From Neobacillus citreus (GTDB lineage: Bacteria; Bacillota; Bacilli; Bacillales; Cytobacillaceae): 64,000 nucleotides of DNA. Positions 1 through 8,416 of this stretch are shown piece by piece. The stretch is taken from contig NZ_JAGYPE020000010.1 in NCBI RefSeq assembly GCF_018343545.2, positions 17,601-81,600 on the forward strand. The letters are read 5' to 3'. Numbering within the stretch: the stretch's first letter is position 1; each line of letters begins with the position of its first letter. A model generated the notes under the pieces. It searched no databases, was not told where the DNA came from, and saw only the letters and a program-made list of their open reading frames with translations. The translations under genes and the position numbers were made by a program.

Positions 1-227
1 GAAGGCCCAACTCCGCCTTGGTATTGATCCCCGTGACAGCCTGCACAGGTGTTCTTATAGATGGATTCACCGTCCACTTTGGATACCGTTCCTTTTCCTT
101 CTTGGGCTTCATTCTTTGCAGGCGTTTCTTGTGCCTCTTCTTTCTGGTCTTGCACATTGCTGAGTACAAAAAATCCACCAATTCCTATCACTAGGATGGC
201 TAGGGCAATCAAAACAGTGTTTTTCAT
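1..227 (-). CDS. membrane-anchored c-type cytochrome (partial, 3' end outside window)
   Basis: The visible 75 residues begin with an uncleaved-looking hydrophobic anchor (about residues 4-22) and a charged, Glu/Gln/Lys-rich linker. The haem-attachment motif CAGCH follows at residues 61-65, then a Gly-rich stretch. This is the layout of small Bacillus cytochromes c-550/c-551, which pass electrons to terminal oxidases at the outer face of the membrane. No lipobox Cys is seen in the N-terminus, so a c-550 (CccA-like) transmembrane anchor fits better than a c-551 lipoprotein. The ATG follows an AGGAGG site with good spacing. The C-terminal half with the axial Met lies beyond base 1, so the subtype cannot be settled. 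Confidence 0.85.
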   Translation of the reverse strand, partial: MKNTVLIALAILVIGIGGFFVLSNVQDQKEEAQETPAKNEAQEGKGTVSKVDGESIYKNTCAGCHGDQYQGGVGP

Positions 228-552
228 AAAATCGCCTCCTAATTATCCTTTTTCGGTACAAGAAATAAAAATGATGTGCAAACTCAATCTAACCTGACAA
301 ACGAAAGGATTTTTGGTGCGACCACTTACCAAAATACCCTTTGATATAAGTATGAGCAGATAATTGGAAACTACGCATGAAAGAGGAAAACTGCATAGAT
401 TGCCTATGATTCAGAAAGAGCACCTATTAAAATGATATTGAAGGTGGATTTGTAAGGAACTGCATTAGAGTTTTATGTCCTTGAACACAACCAGTGGGGC
501 ACCAAGGAAACCATTCCAAGTCGACCTCTACATAATTACGTAAAATATAAAT
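228..552. other. intergenic region, possible decayed coding remnant
   Basis: No complete gene is visible between the cytochrome and the recombinase. On the + strand a frame from 456 to 578 reads without stops for about 40 codons and looks protein-like (it contains NQWGTKETIPSRPLHNY), but it has no start codon and is preceded by an in-frame TAA. It may be the 3' remnant of a lost gene or chance. Nothing else is recognised here. Confidence 0.3.
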
Positions 553-581
553 TTGACGAAATTATCCTAGGAAGTTAAAAT
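553..581 (+). promoter_or_regulatory. sigma-A-like promoter of the XerS-type recombinase
   Basis: TTGACG and TAAAAT hexamers are separated by 17 bp, and the -10 lies only about 18 bp before the ATG. The transcript would have a very short leader. Seen directly; promoter activity is inferred. Confidence 0.6.
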
Positions 582-598
582 ATAGTAGAGGTGTTATT

Positions 599-1687
599 AT
601 GGTAAATCCAGCAAAACAGCAAAATTTCAAAAAGCTTCAGGCAATGCTTAATGAACTCCCTTGGTATGTTGAAGAATACATAAATCATAAATTACGAAAA
701 CTTTCTACTGCATCGTTGTTCAACTATTGTCACGACTATAAAATCTTCTTTAACTGGATGATTACTGAGCAATTATGGTCCGGCAGCATAAAAGAAATTC
801 CATTGGAACGTCTTGAGAAAATGACAGTCATTGAAGTCGAAGGATTTTTAAATTTTCTTCATTACGAATTAAATAACAAAGAATTAACCGTTAACCGTAA
901 ATTATCTGCGTTGAAATCACTTTTTAATTACCTGCAAAACATCGCGGAAACACCGGATTTGGAACCCTATATTAATCGTAATGTCATGGCAAAAATAGAG
1001 TTTAACGAAGTTAAGGAAAGTTTGGAAACAAAGGCAAATAAAATGGAAGGTAAAATTCTGCTTGGGGATGAATATGAGCGATTTCGTCTCTTTGTCGCTC
1101 ATGAATACGGAGAAATCAATAAAGAAAACAAAAAAATCTTCAATTTTCATCAATTAAATAAAGAACGTGATACCGCGATTGTATCGTTGATTTTAGGTTC
1201 TGGATTACGTCTTTCTGAGCTAATTGGTTTAGATCTTGAAGATATTGATTTCAGTAAGTATAGTGCACGAGTAATTCGCAAAGGAAATAAAGAACAATTT
1301 GTATATTTTAGCCAAACGGCCATGGATGATTTACAGGAATACCTGGCAATCAGGATTCCTAAATACCATGTTGATAAAAATATGAAAGCATTATTTGTGG
1401 CTGCTCCGATAGGTCCAAAAGGCAAAACAAGAAGGCTAACAGCACGTTCAGTAGAAAAATTAATTGAAAAATATGCAACTGCGTTCGGTAAACCATCATT
1501 ATCAGTTCATAAATTACGGCATTCATTTGCAACCAGATATCATGCGGAAATCAATGATGTGCCAAAATTACGCCGGCAATTAGGTCATTCATCGATTCAA
1601 ACTACGATGATTTATACGCATATTAAGAATGATGACTTAAAGATTGCTGTTGATAAGATGGATATGCCGAAGGAACAAATAGATTAA
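599..1687 (+). CDS. xerS: tyrosine recombinase, XerS type
   Basis: A 362-residue integrase-family protein with an N-terminal SAM-like DNA-binding domain (about 20-125) and a C-terminal catalytic domain. The tyrosine-recombinase residues are all visible: R204 (in SGLRLSE), K228, H304 and R307 (HKLRH), H330 (LGH) and the nucleophile Y339 (IYTH). Length and the PWYVEEY-like start match XerS, the single recombinase resolving chromosome dimers in streptococci, which also occurs in many Bacillaceae beside XerC/XerD-type enzymes. It is monocistronic, with its own promoter and terminator. No phage or transposon genes flank it, so a housekeeping or relic role is more likely than a mobile-element integrase. 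Whether it acts at a dif-like site cannot be told from this sequence. Confidence 0.8.
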   Translation: MVNPAKQQNFKKLQAMLNELPWYVEEYINHKLRKLSTASLFNYCHDYKIFFNWMITEQLWSGSIKEIPLERLEKMTVIEVEGFLNFLHYELNNKELTVNRKLSALKSLFNYLQNIAETPDLEPYINRNVMAKIEFNEVKESLETKANKMEGKILLGDEYERFRLFVAHEYGEINKENKKIFNFHQLNKERDTAIVSLILGSGLRLSELIGLDLEDIDFSKYSARVIRKGNKEQFVYFSQTAMDDLQEYLAIRIPKYHVDKNMKALFVAAPIGPKGKTRRLTARSVEKLIEKYATAFGKPSLSVHKLRHSFATRYHAEINDVPKLRRQLGHSSIQTTMIYTHIKNDDLKIAVDKMDMPKEQID

Positions 1688-1697
1688 AATGATAAGA

Positions 1698-1737
1698 AGG
1701 CTGTATTAAATAGCAGCCTCCCCCTTGTTTTATTTTA
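1698..1737 (+). terminator. probable terminator of xerS
   Basis: A 6-bp stem (AGGCTG / CAGCCT) with a 10-nt loop is followed by C- and T-rich sequence. The U-tract is imperfect, so efficiency is uncertain. Confidence 0.5.
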
Positions 1738-2281
1738 ATTTACCAGTTTACATAATATATTTATAGTAAATTATTTTTATGATATCTCAATTCCAGAGTA
1801 TACTTAAGATAGTGAGACGAAACAAAATTTTTAGTTATTATTTTTTCAGTAATTAATTTATTGATAAAAGATTCTTTGAATACGTACATTTACTCATATT
1901 TCTCTCCTGATTCGCAGCAGAAGTTAATAATTTGCAGCTAAATCACTTTAGCCCCCTAATAAATAATAAATTTGCGATAAAATTAACTTTATGTTTGAAC
2001 TTATATTTTTGCTTATTGGTTTGCCTCTTCCCTAAAAATATCTAGCTAGTTTCATCTAAAAAACCAACAATTGTATAATTGTTGAGATCTTGCTTACCCA
2101 TCAGCGATTTGAAAAATGCCCCCCTCCTCCCTCTTTGTGATAAACAATTGCAGGTTCTATAAATAGGTAGAAATCCTCAATTATTACAGAAAGCTGCTAT
2201 TCTTCGGTAAAAGCAAATTCTTCAAAAAAATAATGTATACTTAAAACATTCAAAAAAAATATATTTATTGGGGATGATCCT
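1738..2281. other. AT-rich intergenic region
   Basis: About 540 bp with no coding frame I can support. The only clear structure is a short inverted repeat at 2065-2084 (CAACAATT / AATTGTTG, 4-nt spacer), which could be an operator or weak hairpin. The 3' end must contain the promoter of the universal stress gene; a TATACT hexamer lies near 2234. Confidence 0.4.
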
Positions 2282-2707
2282 GTGTTTAATCGCATTCTTG
2301 TAGCAATAGACGGTTCTAAAATGAGTGAAAAAGCATTACAAACTGCTTTAAAATTTGCTAAGGAAAGATATTCTAAAATTGGTGTTATCCACGTGGAGAA
2401 AAATGTGCAAATTGTCGATGGGATGCCAATAAAAACAATTGATAATATTTATGCTGCCCAAGAGACCAAGGGTCATGTTCTATTAAAACAAGCGGTTACT
2501 CTTGCAGAAGAAGAAGGTATTGAAATCGAAGTCCATTTTGTAATGGGGGAACCAGCTATTCAAATTGTCAAAAAGGCTGATGAATTTAACTATCAGCTGA
2601 TTGTCATAGGAAGCAGAGGGTTGGGAAATATTAAAGGGTTAATGCTGGGAAGCGTCAGCCAGAAAGTTTCCCAGCTAGCGCATTGCCCTGTTTTAATTAT
2701 TAAATAG
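2282..2707 (+). CDS. universal stress protein, UspA family
   Basis: A 141-residue single-domain Usp protein. It starts with the FNRILVAIDGS strand-loop and ends with the nucleotide-binding signature G-2x-G-9x-GS (GSRG ... GS, about residues 110-124). That signature marks the ATP-binding subclass of the family. Usp proteins are cytoplasmic dimers linked to survival under starvation and redox stress; the ligand here is inferred from the motif. The start is GTG behind a GGGGATGA-like site. It is monocistronic and transcribed away from the cold-shock gene's terminator. Confidence 0.85.
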   Translation: MFNRILVAIDGSKMSEKALQTALKFAKERYSKIGVIHVEKNVQIVDGMPIKTIDNIYAAQETKGHVLLKQAVTLAEEEGIEIEVHFVMGEPAIQIVKKADEFNYQLIVIGSRGLGNIKGLMLGSVSQKVSQLAHCPVLIIK

Positions 2708-2865
2708 TATAAAAAATGCTGCACAAAAACCGTCTTGTGCCAACAGTTCTTGATGATTCCCTCTGGTCTATTCCTGCTTCCCCCTCTGCCTACCCCCCTT
2801 TTAATAAGGGATAATAACGGGAGTCAGCTATCAAGTTATGTGGAAATTTAATAGAGCAATTAAAT

Positions 2866-2911
2866 AAAAAAGAGCTGCCCCTAAAAGTTCACTTTTGGGA
2901 CAGCCTCTTTT
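2866..2911 (-). terminator. terminator of the cold-shock gene
   Basis: A long interrupted stem (AGAGGCTG-CCC-AAAAGT with its complement), read on the minus strand, ends in a T run just after the cold-shock stop codon. Confidence 0.85.
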
Positions 2912-2918
2912 GGTTTTA

Positions 2919-3119
2919 TTAAGCTTTACGAACGTTTGATGCTTGTGGTCCGCGGTTACCTTGCTCAACGTCAAAAGTAACTGATTGACCTTCATCTAAT
3001 GTTTTGAAGCCTTCGCCTTGAATCGCTGAGAAATGTACGAATACGTCTTCTCCACCTTCACGTTCGATGAATCCGAAGCCTTTTTCGCCATTAAACCATT
3101 TTACTTTACCTTTTTCCAT
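2919..3119 (-). CDS. cold-shock protein, CspA/CspB family
   Basis: A 66-residue OB-fold RNA chaperone. RNP1 (KGFGFIE) and RNP2 (VFVHF) are both intact, with the KVKWFN start and RGPQASNV end typical of Bacillus CspB/C/D. It would melt mRNA secondary structure in the cold and in stationary phase. I start at MEKGKVKW because a perfect AGGAGG lies 7 nt upstream; an upstream in-frame ATG has no such site. The roughly 120-nt 5' leader holds a GTGTGT/ACACAC hairpin right before the ribosome site, which could tune translation. Which B. subtilis paralogue it matches cannot be decided. Confidence 0.95.
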   Translation of the reverse strand: MEKGKVKWFNGEKGFGFIEREGGEDVFVHFSAIQGEGFKTLDEGQSVTFDVEQGNRGPQASNVRKA

Positions 3120-3241
3120 TGTGTTGCCTCCTAGTGTGTAAATACACACAATGTAATACTATCCTTGCTCTCAGTGATGATCAAGACGAAAAGTTCAAAC
3201 TTATACCAATCATTTACACCGAACAAAAATAATTCTTTTTA

Positions 3242-3270
3242 ATTATCGCATTCTTTGTAAAAAATTGCAA
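3242..3270 (-). promoter_or_regulatory. sigma-A-like promoter of the cold-shock gene
   Basis: On the minus strand TTGCAA and GATAAT are separated by 17 bp, about 120 bp before the start codon. This gives the long leader typical of cold-shock mRNAs. Confidence 0.6.
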
Positions 3271-3312
3271 GAAGGCGAAAAATTTATCATATTGTTAGAC
3301 TGTTTGAACTGA

Positions 3313-3510
3313 CTATTTCTTTAATATAATCATTGCGGTGTATTTTGTATCTGGATAAACCCCATATTCTGTATGTGTGCTTACAGCAAGAGGAACAGAA
3401 TTGTATTTAACATCTATCAGCTTACCTTCCTCTAATGTACCAAGAAAATCATTAACAACCCGTATAAGTTCTGCAAAGTCAGTACTTTGAAAACCTTTTG
3501 CCTCGTACAT
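3313..3510 (-). CDS. small protein resembling sporulation protein Cse60
   Basis: 65 residues behind a good AGGGAGG site. The pattern of an N-terminal helix with VVNDFLGTLEEGKLIDVKYN followed by a C-terminal strand ending YTAMIILKK resembles the Cse60 family of Bacillus, small proteins made under sporulation sigma-E control. No catalytic residue is visible, and Cse60 function is unknown. It lies between the CarD-family gene's terminator and the cold-shock promoter, so it is probably transcribed alone. The match is from memory of the family pattern, not a search. Confidence 0.5.
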   Translation of the reverse strand: MYEAKGFQSTDFAELIRVVNDFLGTLEEGKLIDVKYNSVPLAVSTHTEYGVYPDTKYTAMIILKK

Positions 3511-3563
3511 TTGTTCTACCTCCCTTTAAAGAAATTTCTACAATATACTTTAATCAGCATAAG

Positions 3564-3595
3564 AAAAAATCCCTTTTAAACAAAAGGGGTTTCTT
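3564..3595 (-). terminator. terminator of the CarD-family gene
   Basis: On the minus strand CCCTTTT and AAAAGGG pair around a short loop and are followed by TTTTTTC, about 40 bp after the stop codon. Confidence 0.8.
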
Positions 3596-3634
3596 ATAGA
3601 TTAGGCGTAAAAGTTAAACTTTGAAATAAAGCAT

Positions 3635-4111
3635 TTATCCTACCTTGTTATTTATTAAATCTATTGCTTGATTTTCAGTTATACCTCTAATTAAACCAAG
3701 TTCACTGATAAAAATCCTTCGTGCACTCTCCAGCATCTGCTTTTCGCTTGAATTAAGCGATTTATTTTTGTTTATTCTCATTAAGTCCCGTACAACTTCT
3801 GCGCCTTCTTGGATATTACCTGATTTAAGTTTTTCCAAATTAATTTTGTATCTTTCTTTCATCGAAAGGGTTGTATCGGTTACACCATGATAAAAAATGT
3901 CCAATACGTTTTCAAGTGTAATCAAATCGGTAGCTAAACGAATTCTTGATTTTTCTACTTTTGCGATAGGGATCATGACTTGCATTTTATTGATTCGCAT
4001 ATTTATTATATAATACTGCTGTTTTTCACCTTGAATTTCCTTTACTTCTATTGCTTCAATAACTCCTGCTCCCTGCATTGGATAAACGATGCAATCACCA
4101 ACTTGAAACAA
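3635..4111 (-). CDS. CarD/CdnL-family transcription regulator (YdeB-like)
   Basis: A 158-residue protein. Residues 1-60 are the CarD_CdnL/TRCF RNA-polymerase-interacting domain (starting FQVGDCIVYPMQGAGVIEAIE); the C-terminal 90 residues are helical and Lys/Arg-rich, as in the CdnL DNA-binding part. Proteins of this family bind the RNA polymerase beta subunit and stabilise open promoter complexes, notably at rRNA promoters. B. subtilis YdeB is the closest relative I recall. It is monocistronic with its own terminator. Length and domain order are normal. Confidence 0.85.
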   Translation of the reverse strand: MFQVGDCIVYPMQGAGVIEAIEVKEIQGEKQQYYIINMRINKMQVMIPIAKVEKSRIRLATDLITLENVLDIFYHGVTDTTLSMKERYKINLEKLKSGNIQEGAEVVRDLMRINKNKSLNSSEKQMLESARRIFISELGLIRGITENQAIDLINNKVG

Positions 4112-4228
4112 CTAACCACCTCCAAATTAAGTACATCTTAAGTATACCATACGAATTCAAAATAACAAAATTTTTAATTATATCATCTATTTTTAGTCAC
4201 TGTCAACACTTTTCCCCTGATCTGTTAG

Positions 4229-4260
4229 TAAAAAAAACAATGGACTTGATGCCCATTGTT
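4229..4260 (-). terminator. terminator of the 4280-4561 gene
   Basis: AACAATGG pairs with CCATTGTT over an 8-nt loop; read on the minus strand a run of eight T follows. Confidence 0.8.
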
Positions 4261-4279
4261 CGTTGTTTAGTATTTTGAA

Positions 4280-4561
4280 TTAATGATTATTTTCCATTTC
4301 TATAATCAAATTTTCAATTTGTTCTTGTGAAAGCTTTTCACGTTCAATTTCAACATCGTTACCGTAGCCAATCAAAACTAGATCATCATGATTTGATAAT
4401 GGTTTTCTTCCTCTTGGAACAGATTCTGTGTATTTTTTCCATTCACCATTAATCTTAGCGAGTGATACATCGCCTCTTTTCATCATCAAGCCATCTATAC
4501 TTTTCGGCATCTTTAAACCTTTAATAAATTGTTTTTTTGAGAAATAAAAATCTTCTTCCAT
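4280..4561 (-). CDS. hypothetical protein, 93 aa
   Basis: I do not recognise this protein. It is a soluble, charged protein with a basic middle segment (PRGRKPLSNHDD) and a Glu-rich C-terminal helix. It has no signal peptide, membrane segment or metal-binding motif. It is credible as a gene: AAGGAG sits 7 nt before the ATG, a strong terminator follows, and no other long frame competes. It is alone between the CarD-family gene and the ABC exporter operon and shares neither transcript. Confidence 0.65.
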   Translation of the reverse strand: MEEDFYFSKKQFIKGLKMPKSIDGLMMKRGDVSLAKINGEWKKYTESVPRGRKPLSNHDDLVLIGYGNDVEIEREKLSQEQIENLIIEMENNH

Positions 4562-4722
4562 TTTTTCATCTCCTTAGTGTTAATAGTATATGTCAATTAC
4601 GCCATAAACCATTTATGAATATTTATCTTTTCCGCGTTTACCTCCCATTGAAATAAGCTACAAAAGTTTCAATCCATTTGCCGACAATAAATAGATTGCC
4701 GGCTATTTCAATCTAATTGCAC

Positions 4723-4776
4723 AAAAAAAGCGCTAAGGGCTGCTTCACTAGGAAAGCAGTTCTTAGCGCTTTTTTG
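4723..4776 (-). terminator. strong terminator of the ABC exporter operon
   Basis: AGCGCTAAG and CTGCTT blocks pair with CTTAGCGCT and AAAGCAG to give a stem of about 15 bp, flanked by A and T runs on both sides. It could work in both directions. Confidence 0.9.
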
Positions 4777-4781
4777 TAAAT

Positions 4782-6674
4782 TTATCCTGCATTTTTCATA
4801 CGTCCACCAGAAAACTGACTATTATATAAATCAGCATAGAACCCGTCTTTCTCCAACAATTCCTGATGATTTCCCTTTTCAATGACTCGGCCATTGTTCA
4901 TGACTAGAATAATATCTGCGTCTCGGATCGTTGATAGTCGGTGGGCTATGATAAAGCTTGTGCGTCCCTTCATCAGATGATCCATCGCCTTTTGAATCTG
5001 GACTTCGGTCCGTGTATCAACGCTGCTTGTAGCCTCGTCAAGGATTAACATCGCCGGATCTGCAAGAATCGCCCTAGCAATCGTTAATAGCTGCTTTTGC
5101 CCCTGAGAAATATTCGAAGCTTCCTCATTTAAGATGGTATCATAGCCGTCAGGCAATGTGCGGATAAAGTGGTCTGCATTAGCAGCTTGTGCAGCAGCAA
5201 CAATTTCCTCTTCTGTTGCTCCATCCCTTCCATATGCGATGTTGTCACGAATTGTGCTGTTAAAGAGCCATGTATCCTGCAGCACCATTCCAAATAAGCC
5301 GCGCAGGTGCTCTCTCTTCATATCCCGTGTATCGATTCCATCAATCAAAATTTTACCGGAATTGATTTCGTAAAAACGCATTAATAGATTAATTAGTGTT
5401 GTTTTACCCGCTCCGGTCGGACCAACGATGGCAACCTTTTGCCCAGGTCTTACTTCAATGTTCATATCCTCGATTAATAATTCATTTTCTTTATATCCGA
5501 AAGAAACATCCTCGAATTTCACCTCGCCTTTTGGATCAGCTAGCTTTTTTGCTGTGGCAGTTTCCGGAATCTCCTCTGTTTCATCAAGGATTTCAAACAC
5601 CCGCTCTGCACTGGCCGCCGTTGACTGAATCACGTTGGCAATCATCGCGGTCTGGGTAATCGGTTGGGAAAATTGTCTGGCATATTGGATAAATGCCTGA
5701 ATATCGCCAATCTCAATCGCTTTTTTTGTGACCAATATTCCGCCTGCCACAGATACAAGTACATAACCGATGTTATTGATAAACGACATGAATGGCATAA
5801 TCAACCCAGACATAAATTGCGCCCTCCAGCCAGCTTGATAAAGTCTTTCATTGATTTCTTCAAATTGATCCATAGACTTTTGCTCGCGGCCAAATACTTT
5901 AATAATCTTATGGCCGGTATACATTTCTTCAACATGTCCGTTTAGCTGGCCAAGCGCCTTTTGCTGTCCCTTGAAATAGGCTTGTGAACGTTTGGCAATA
6001 TTTGCTGTCGCAATAAAACTAAGCGGCAGTGTCACCACCACGATCAATGTCATTAGCGGACTAATCGAAAGCATCATCACAATTACACCAATTAAGGTAA
6101 CCACTGAGGTAATCAGCTGGGTTAAGCTTTGCTGCAAGGTGGTGCTGATGTTATCGACATCATTTACTGCCCGGCTAAGGATTTCACCATGGGTGCGTGC
6201 ATCAAAATATTTTAATGGCAGTCGGTTTAGCTTTTCTTCTACTTCTTTACGAAGCTGGTAAACTGTTTTTTGTGCCACTCCCGCCATAATATATTGCTGA
6301 ATGTATGCAAAAACAGCACTTAAAATATAGAGCCCAATTAATAATAAAATGATATGCCCGATGTATTCAAAATCAATTTTTGCACCAGGTACACCTCTAA
6401 ACTTCATCATTAAGCCTTCAAACAACTTGGTTGTCGCTTTCCCCATGATTTTTGGACTGACTATGGCAAAAATAGTACTGATGATGGCCGTGATGAGAAC
6501 CGCTATAAGCTGCATTTTATATGGCATTAAATAGGTAATTAACCGCTTCAGTGTTCCTTTAAAATCCTTTGCTTTTTGAACTGGGGCACCCATTCCCATA
6601 GGACCAAATCCGCCGCCTGGTCCCCGAGGACCCGGTCCTTGTTGAGGTCTATGATTCTGTGAATCTTTACTCAT
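4782..6674 (-). CDS. heterodimeric ABC exporter, subunit with canonical ATPase site residues
   Basis: A 630-residue half-transporter. The N-terminus is an unusual Pro/Gly-rich tail (about residues 8-30), followed by six membrane helices (about 50-340) and an ABC ATPase domain. Visible motifs are Walker A GPTGAGKTT, signature ISQGQKQL, Walker B LILDEATSSVD and the H-loop in IAHRLS. The catalytic Glu after Walker B is present. The signature is non-standard (SQGQK for SGGQ), as in one half of asymmetric exporters such as BmrCD, LmrCD and YfiBC. It overlaps the preceding gene by 4 bp and so is translationally coupled. Substrate is inferred to be drugs or lipids, from the family and the MarR gene. 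Confidence 0.88.
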   Translation of the reverse strand: MSKDSQNHRPQQGPGPRGPGGGFGPMGMGAPVQKAKDFKGTLKRLITYLMPYKMQLIAVLITAIISTIFAIVSPKIMGKATTKLFEGLMMKFRGVPGAKIDFEYIGHIILLLIGLYILSAVFAYIQQYIMAGVAQKTVYQLRKEVEEKLNRLPLKYFDARTHGEILSRAVNDVDNISTTLQQSLTQLITSVVTLIGVIVMMLSISPLMTLIVVVTLPLSFIATANIAKRSQAYFKGQQKALGQLNGHVEEMYTGHKIIKVFGREQKSMDQFEEINERLYQAGWRAQFMSGLIMPFMSFINNIGYVLVSVAGGILVTKKAIEIGDIQAFIQYARQFSQPITQTAMIANVIQSTAASAERVFEILDETEEIPETATAKKLADPKGEVKFEDVSFGYKENELLIEDMNIEVRPGQKVAIVGPTGAGKTTLINLLMRFYEINSGKILIDGIDTRDMKREHLRGLFGMVLQDTWLFNSTIRDNIAYGRDGATEEEIVAAAQAANADHFIRTLPDGYDTILNEEASNISQGQKQLLTIARAILADPAMLILDEATSSVDTRTEVQIQKAMDHLMKGRTSFIIAHRLSTIRDADIILVMNNGRVIEKGNHQELLEKDGFYADLYNSQFSGGRMKNAG

Positions 6675-8413
6675 GCAATTTCCTCCTCAGAAAGCTGAGA
6701 CATGACAATTTCACGATAAACTTTGCTGGTTTCCATCAACTCTTTATGTTTACCAATTCCAGCAATCTCGCCATTATCAAGGACGATAATCTGGTCCGCA
6801 TCGATGATGGTGCTGACGCGCTGGGCAACAATTAATACTGTAGATTGCTGGGTTTGTTCTTTTAATGCCGCCCGAAGCATGGCATCTGTTTTAAAATCTA
6901 AAGCGGAAAAGCTGTCATCAAAAATAAAGATTTCCGGTCTTCGGACAAGCGCACGTGCAATGGATAAACGCTGTTTCTGCCCGCCCGAAACATTTGTTCC
7001 TCCTTGGGCAATCAGCGTGTTGTAGCCTTCAGGCATTTCGTTAATAAACTCTGCCGCTTGGGCAATTTCAGCGGCATGCCGCACTTCTTCATCCGATGCC
7101 TCTTCTTTGCCGTATAGTATATTTTCCGAAATAGTTCCAGTAAAAAGAACGGCTTGCTGCGGGACAAAGCCAATTTTTTTGCGAAGTAATTCCTGAGTCA
7201 TTTCTCGTACATCTGTTCCATCAACCAACACTTTGCCGCTGCCGGCGTCATAAAAGCGAGGAATCAAATTGATAAGCGTTGATTTACCTGAGCCGGTTCC
7301 GCCGATAATCGCGGTGATTTCACCTGGCCTCATTTTAAAAGAAATATTCGAAATAGCAGGCATTTCAGCTCCTGGATAGGAAAAGCTGACATTTTGAAAT
7401 TCAACCTCCCCATTGCTGCTTACTGGGAGACGGGGAGTTGAGGGATTTTTAATATCAGCCGTTGTATCTAGCACCTCAATAATTCTTACTGCTGATACAG
7501 AAGCTCTTGGAATCATCACAAACATCATCGATAACATCAGGAAGGAGAACATGATTTGCATCGCGTATTGGATAAAGGCCATCATGTCTCCCACTTCCAT
7601 GTGCCCATTACTGATGCGGATGCCGCCAAACCAGATAATCGCTACTGTAGTCAGGTTTAGGATAATCATCATCGTCGGCATCATGACGGCCATCAGTTTA
7701 TTGACCTTTATCGCGGTTTGGGTAAGATCCCAGCTGGCTTCGTCAAATCGCTTCTTCTCATGCTCGATTCGGTTAAAGGAACGAATCACACGAATTCCAG
7801 TTAAATTTTCCCGTAAAACGCGGTTTAGGTTATCTAGTTTTACCTGCATCGCTTTAAATAATGGAATGGCATTTCTTTGTACAATTAAGATAATGATAAT
7901 TAATATGGGAATCGCCACAGCGAGAACTAAAGAAAGTTTGGTGTCTTTGGATAAAGCCATGATGATTCCGCCGATGCACATCATTGGAGCCATGACCATC
8001 ATTCGGAGCATCATGATTAACACCTGCTGTATTTGCGTAATATCGTTTGTTGTTCTCGTGATGAGTGATGCTGTTCCAAATTGATCAAATTCCTGTAAGG
8101 AAAAATCGCCGACATGGGAAAAGATTTTACTTCGCAATAATTTTCCGAAACCTGAAGCGGCTTTGGCGGAAAAAAAGCTGGCACTGACAGAGCAAATCAT
8201 GCCGCCTGCCGCGACGAGGAGCATGAACCCGCCAATTTTCCAAATATAATGTGTATCGCCGGTTACTACTCCCTTATCAACGATATCGGCCATTAATGTC
8301 GGCAGATACAGTTCAGACAAGGATTGCAGAAGCACTAATACCAAAACAAACATAACAGGGAACTGAAATGGTTTTAGGAATTTTGCTAATTTAAGCATTT
8401 TGGACATCTCCAT
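6671..8413 (-). CDS. heterodimeric ABC exporter, subunit with degenerate Walker B
   Basis: A 580-residue partner of the next gene, with six membrane helices (about 15-310) and an ATPase domain. Motifs are Walker A GGTGSGKST, signature VSGGQKQR and a Walker B reading IFIFDDSFSALD. The catalytic Glu is replaced by Asp, the mark of the non-hydrolytic site in asymmetric ABC exporters. The first ATG is weakly placed; internal ATGs 6 or 15 bases later (one with GGAG upstream) are possible true starts. It starts 3 bp after the MarR stop codon, so the three genes form one operon. Confidence 0.88.
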   Translation of the reverse strand: MEMSKMLKLAKFLKPFQFPVMFVLVLVLLQSLSELYLPTLMADIVDKGVVTGDTHYIWKIGGFMLLVAAGGMICSVSASFFSAKAASGFGKLLRSKIFSHVGDFSLQEFDQFGTASLITRTTNDITQIQQVLIMMLRMMVMAPMMCIGGIIMALSKDTKLSLVLAVAIPILIIIILIVQRNAIPLFKAMQVKLDNLNRVLRENLTGIRVIRSFNRIEHEKKRFDEASWDLTQTAIKVNKLMAVMMPTMMIILNLTTVAIIWFGGIRISNGHMEVGDMMAFIQYAMQIMFSFLMLSMMFVMIPRASVSAVRIIEVLDTTADIKNPSTPRLPVSSNGEVEFQNVSFSYPGAEMPAISNISFKMRPGEITAIIGGTGSGKSTLINLIPRFYDAGSGKVLVDGTDVREMTQELLRKKIGFVPQQAVLFTGTISENILYGKEEASDEEVRHAAEIAQAAEFINEMPEGYNTLIAQGGTNVSGGQKQRLSIARALVRRPEIFIFDDSFSALDFKTDAMLRAALKEQTQQSTVLIVAQRVSTIIDADQIIVLDNGEIAGIGKHKELMETSKVYREIVMSQLSEEEIA

Positions 8414-8416
8414 TCC

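Noticed and set aside
541..600. dif-SL-like recombination site in front of xerS
   Set aside because: The dyad is poor, and the same bases form a good TTGACG-N17-TAAAAT promoter for the gene.
7413..8084. 223-codon open frame antisense to the ABC exporter
   Set aside because: It lies wholly inside a well-supported exporter gene on the other strand, has no ribosome site or recognisable domain, and mirrors the codon bias of the real gene.
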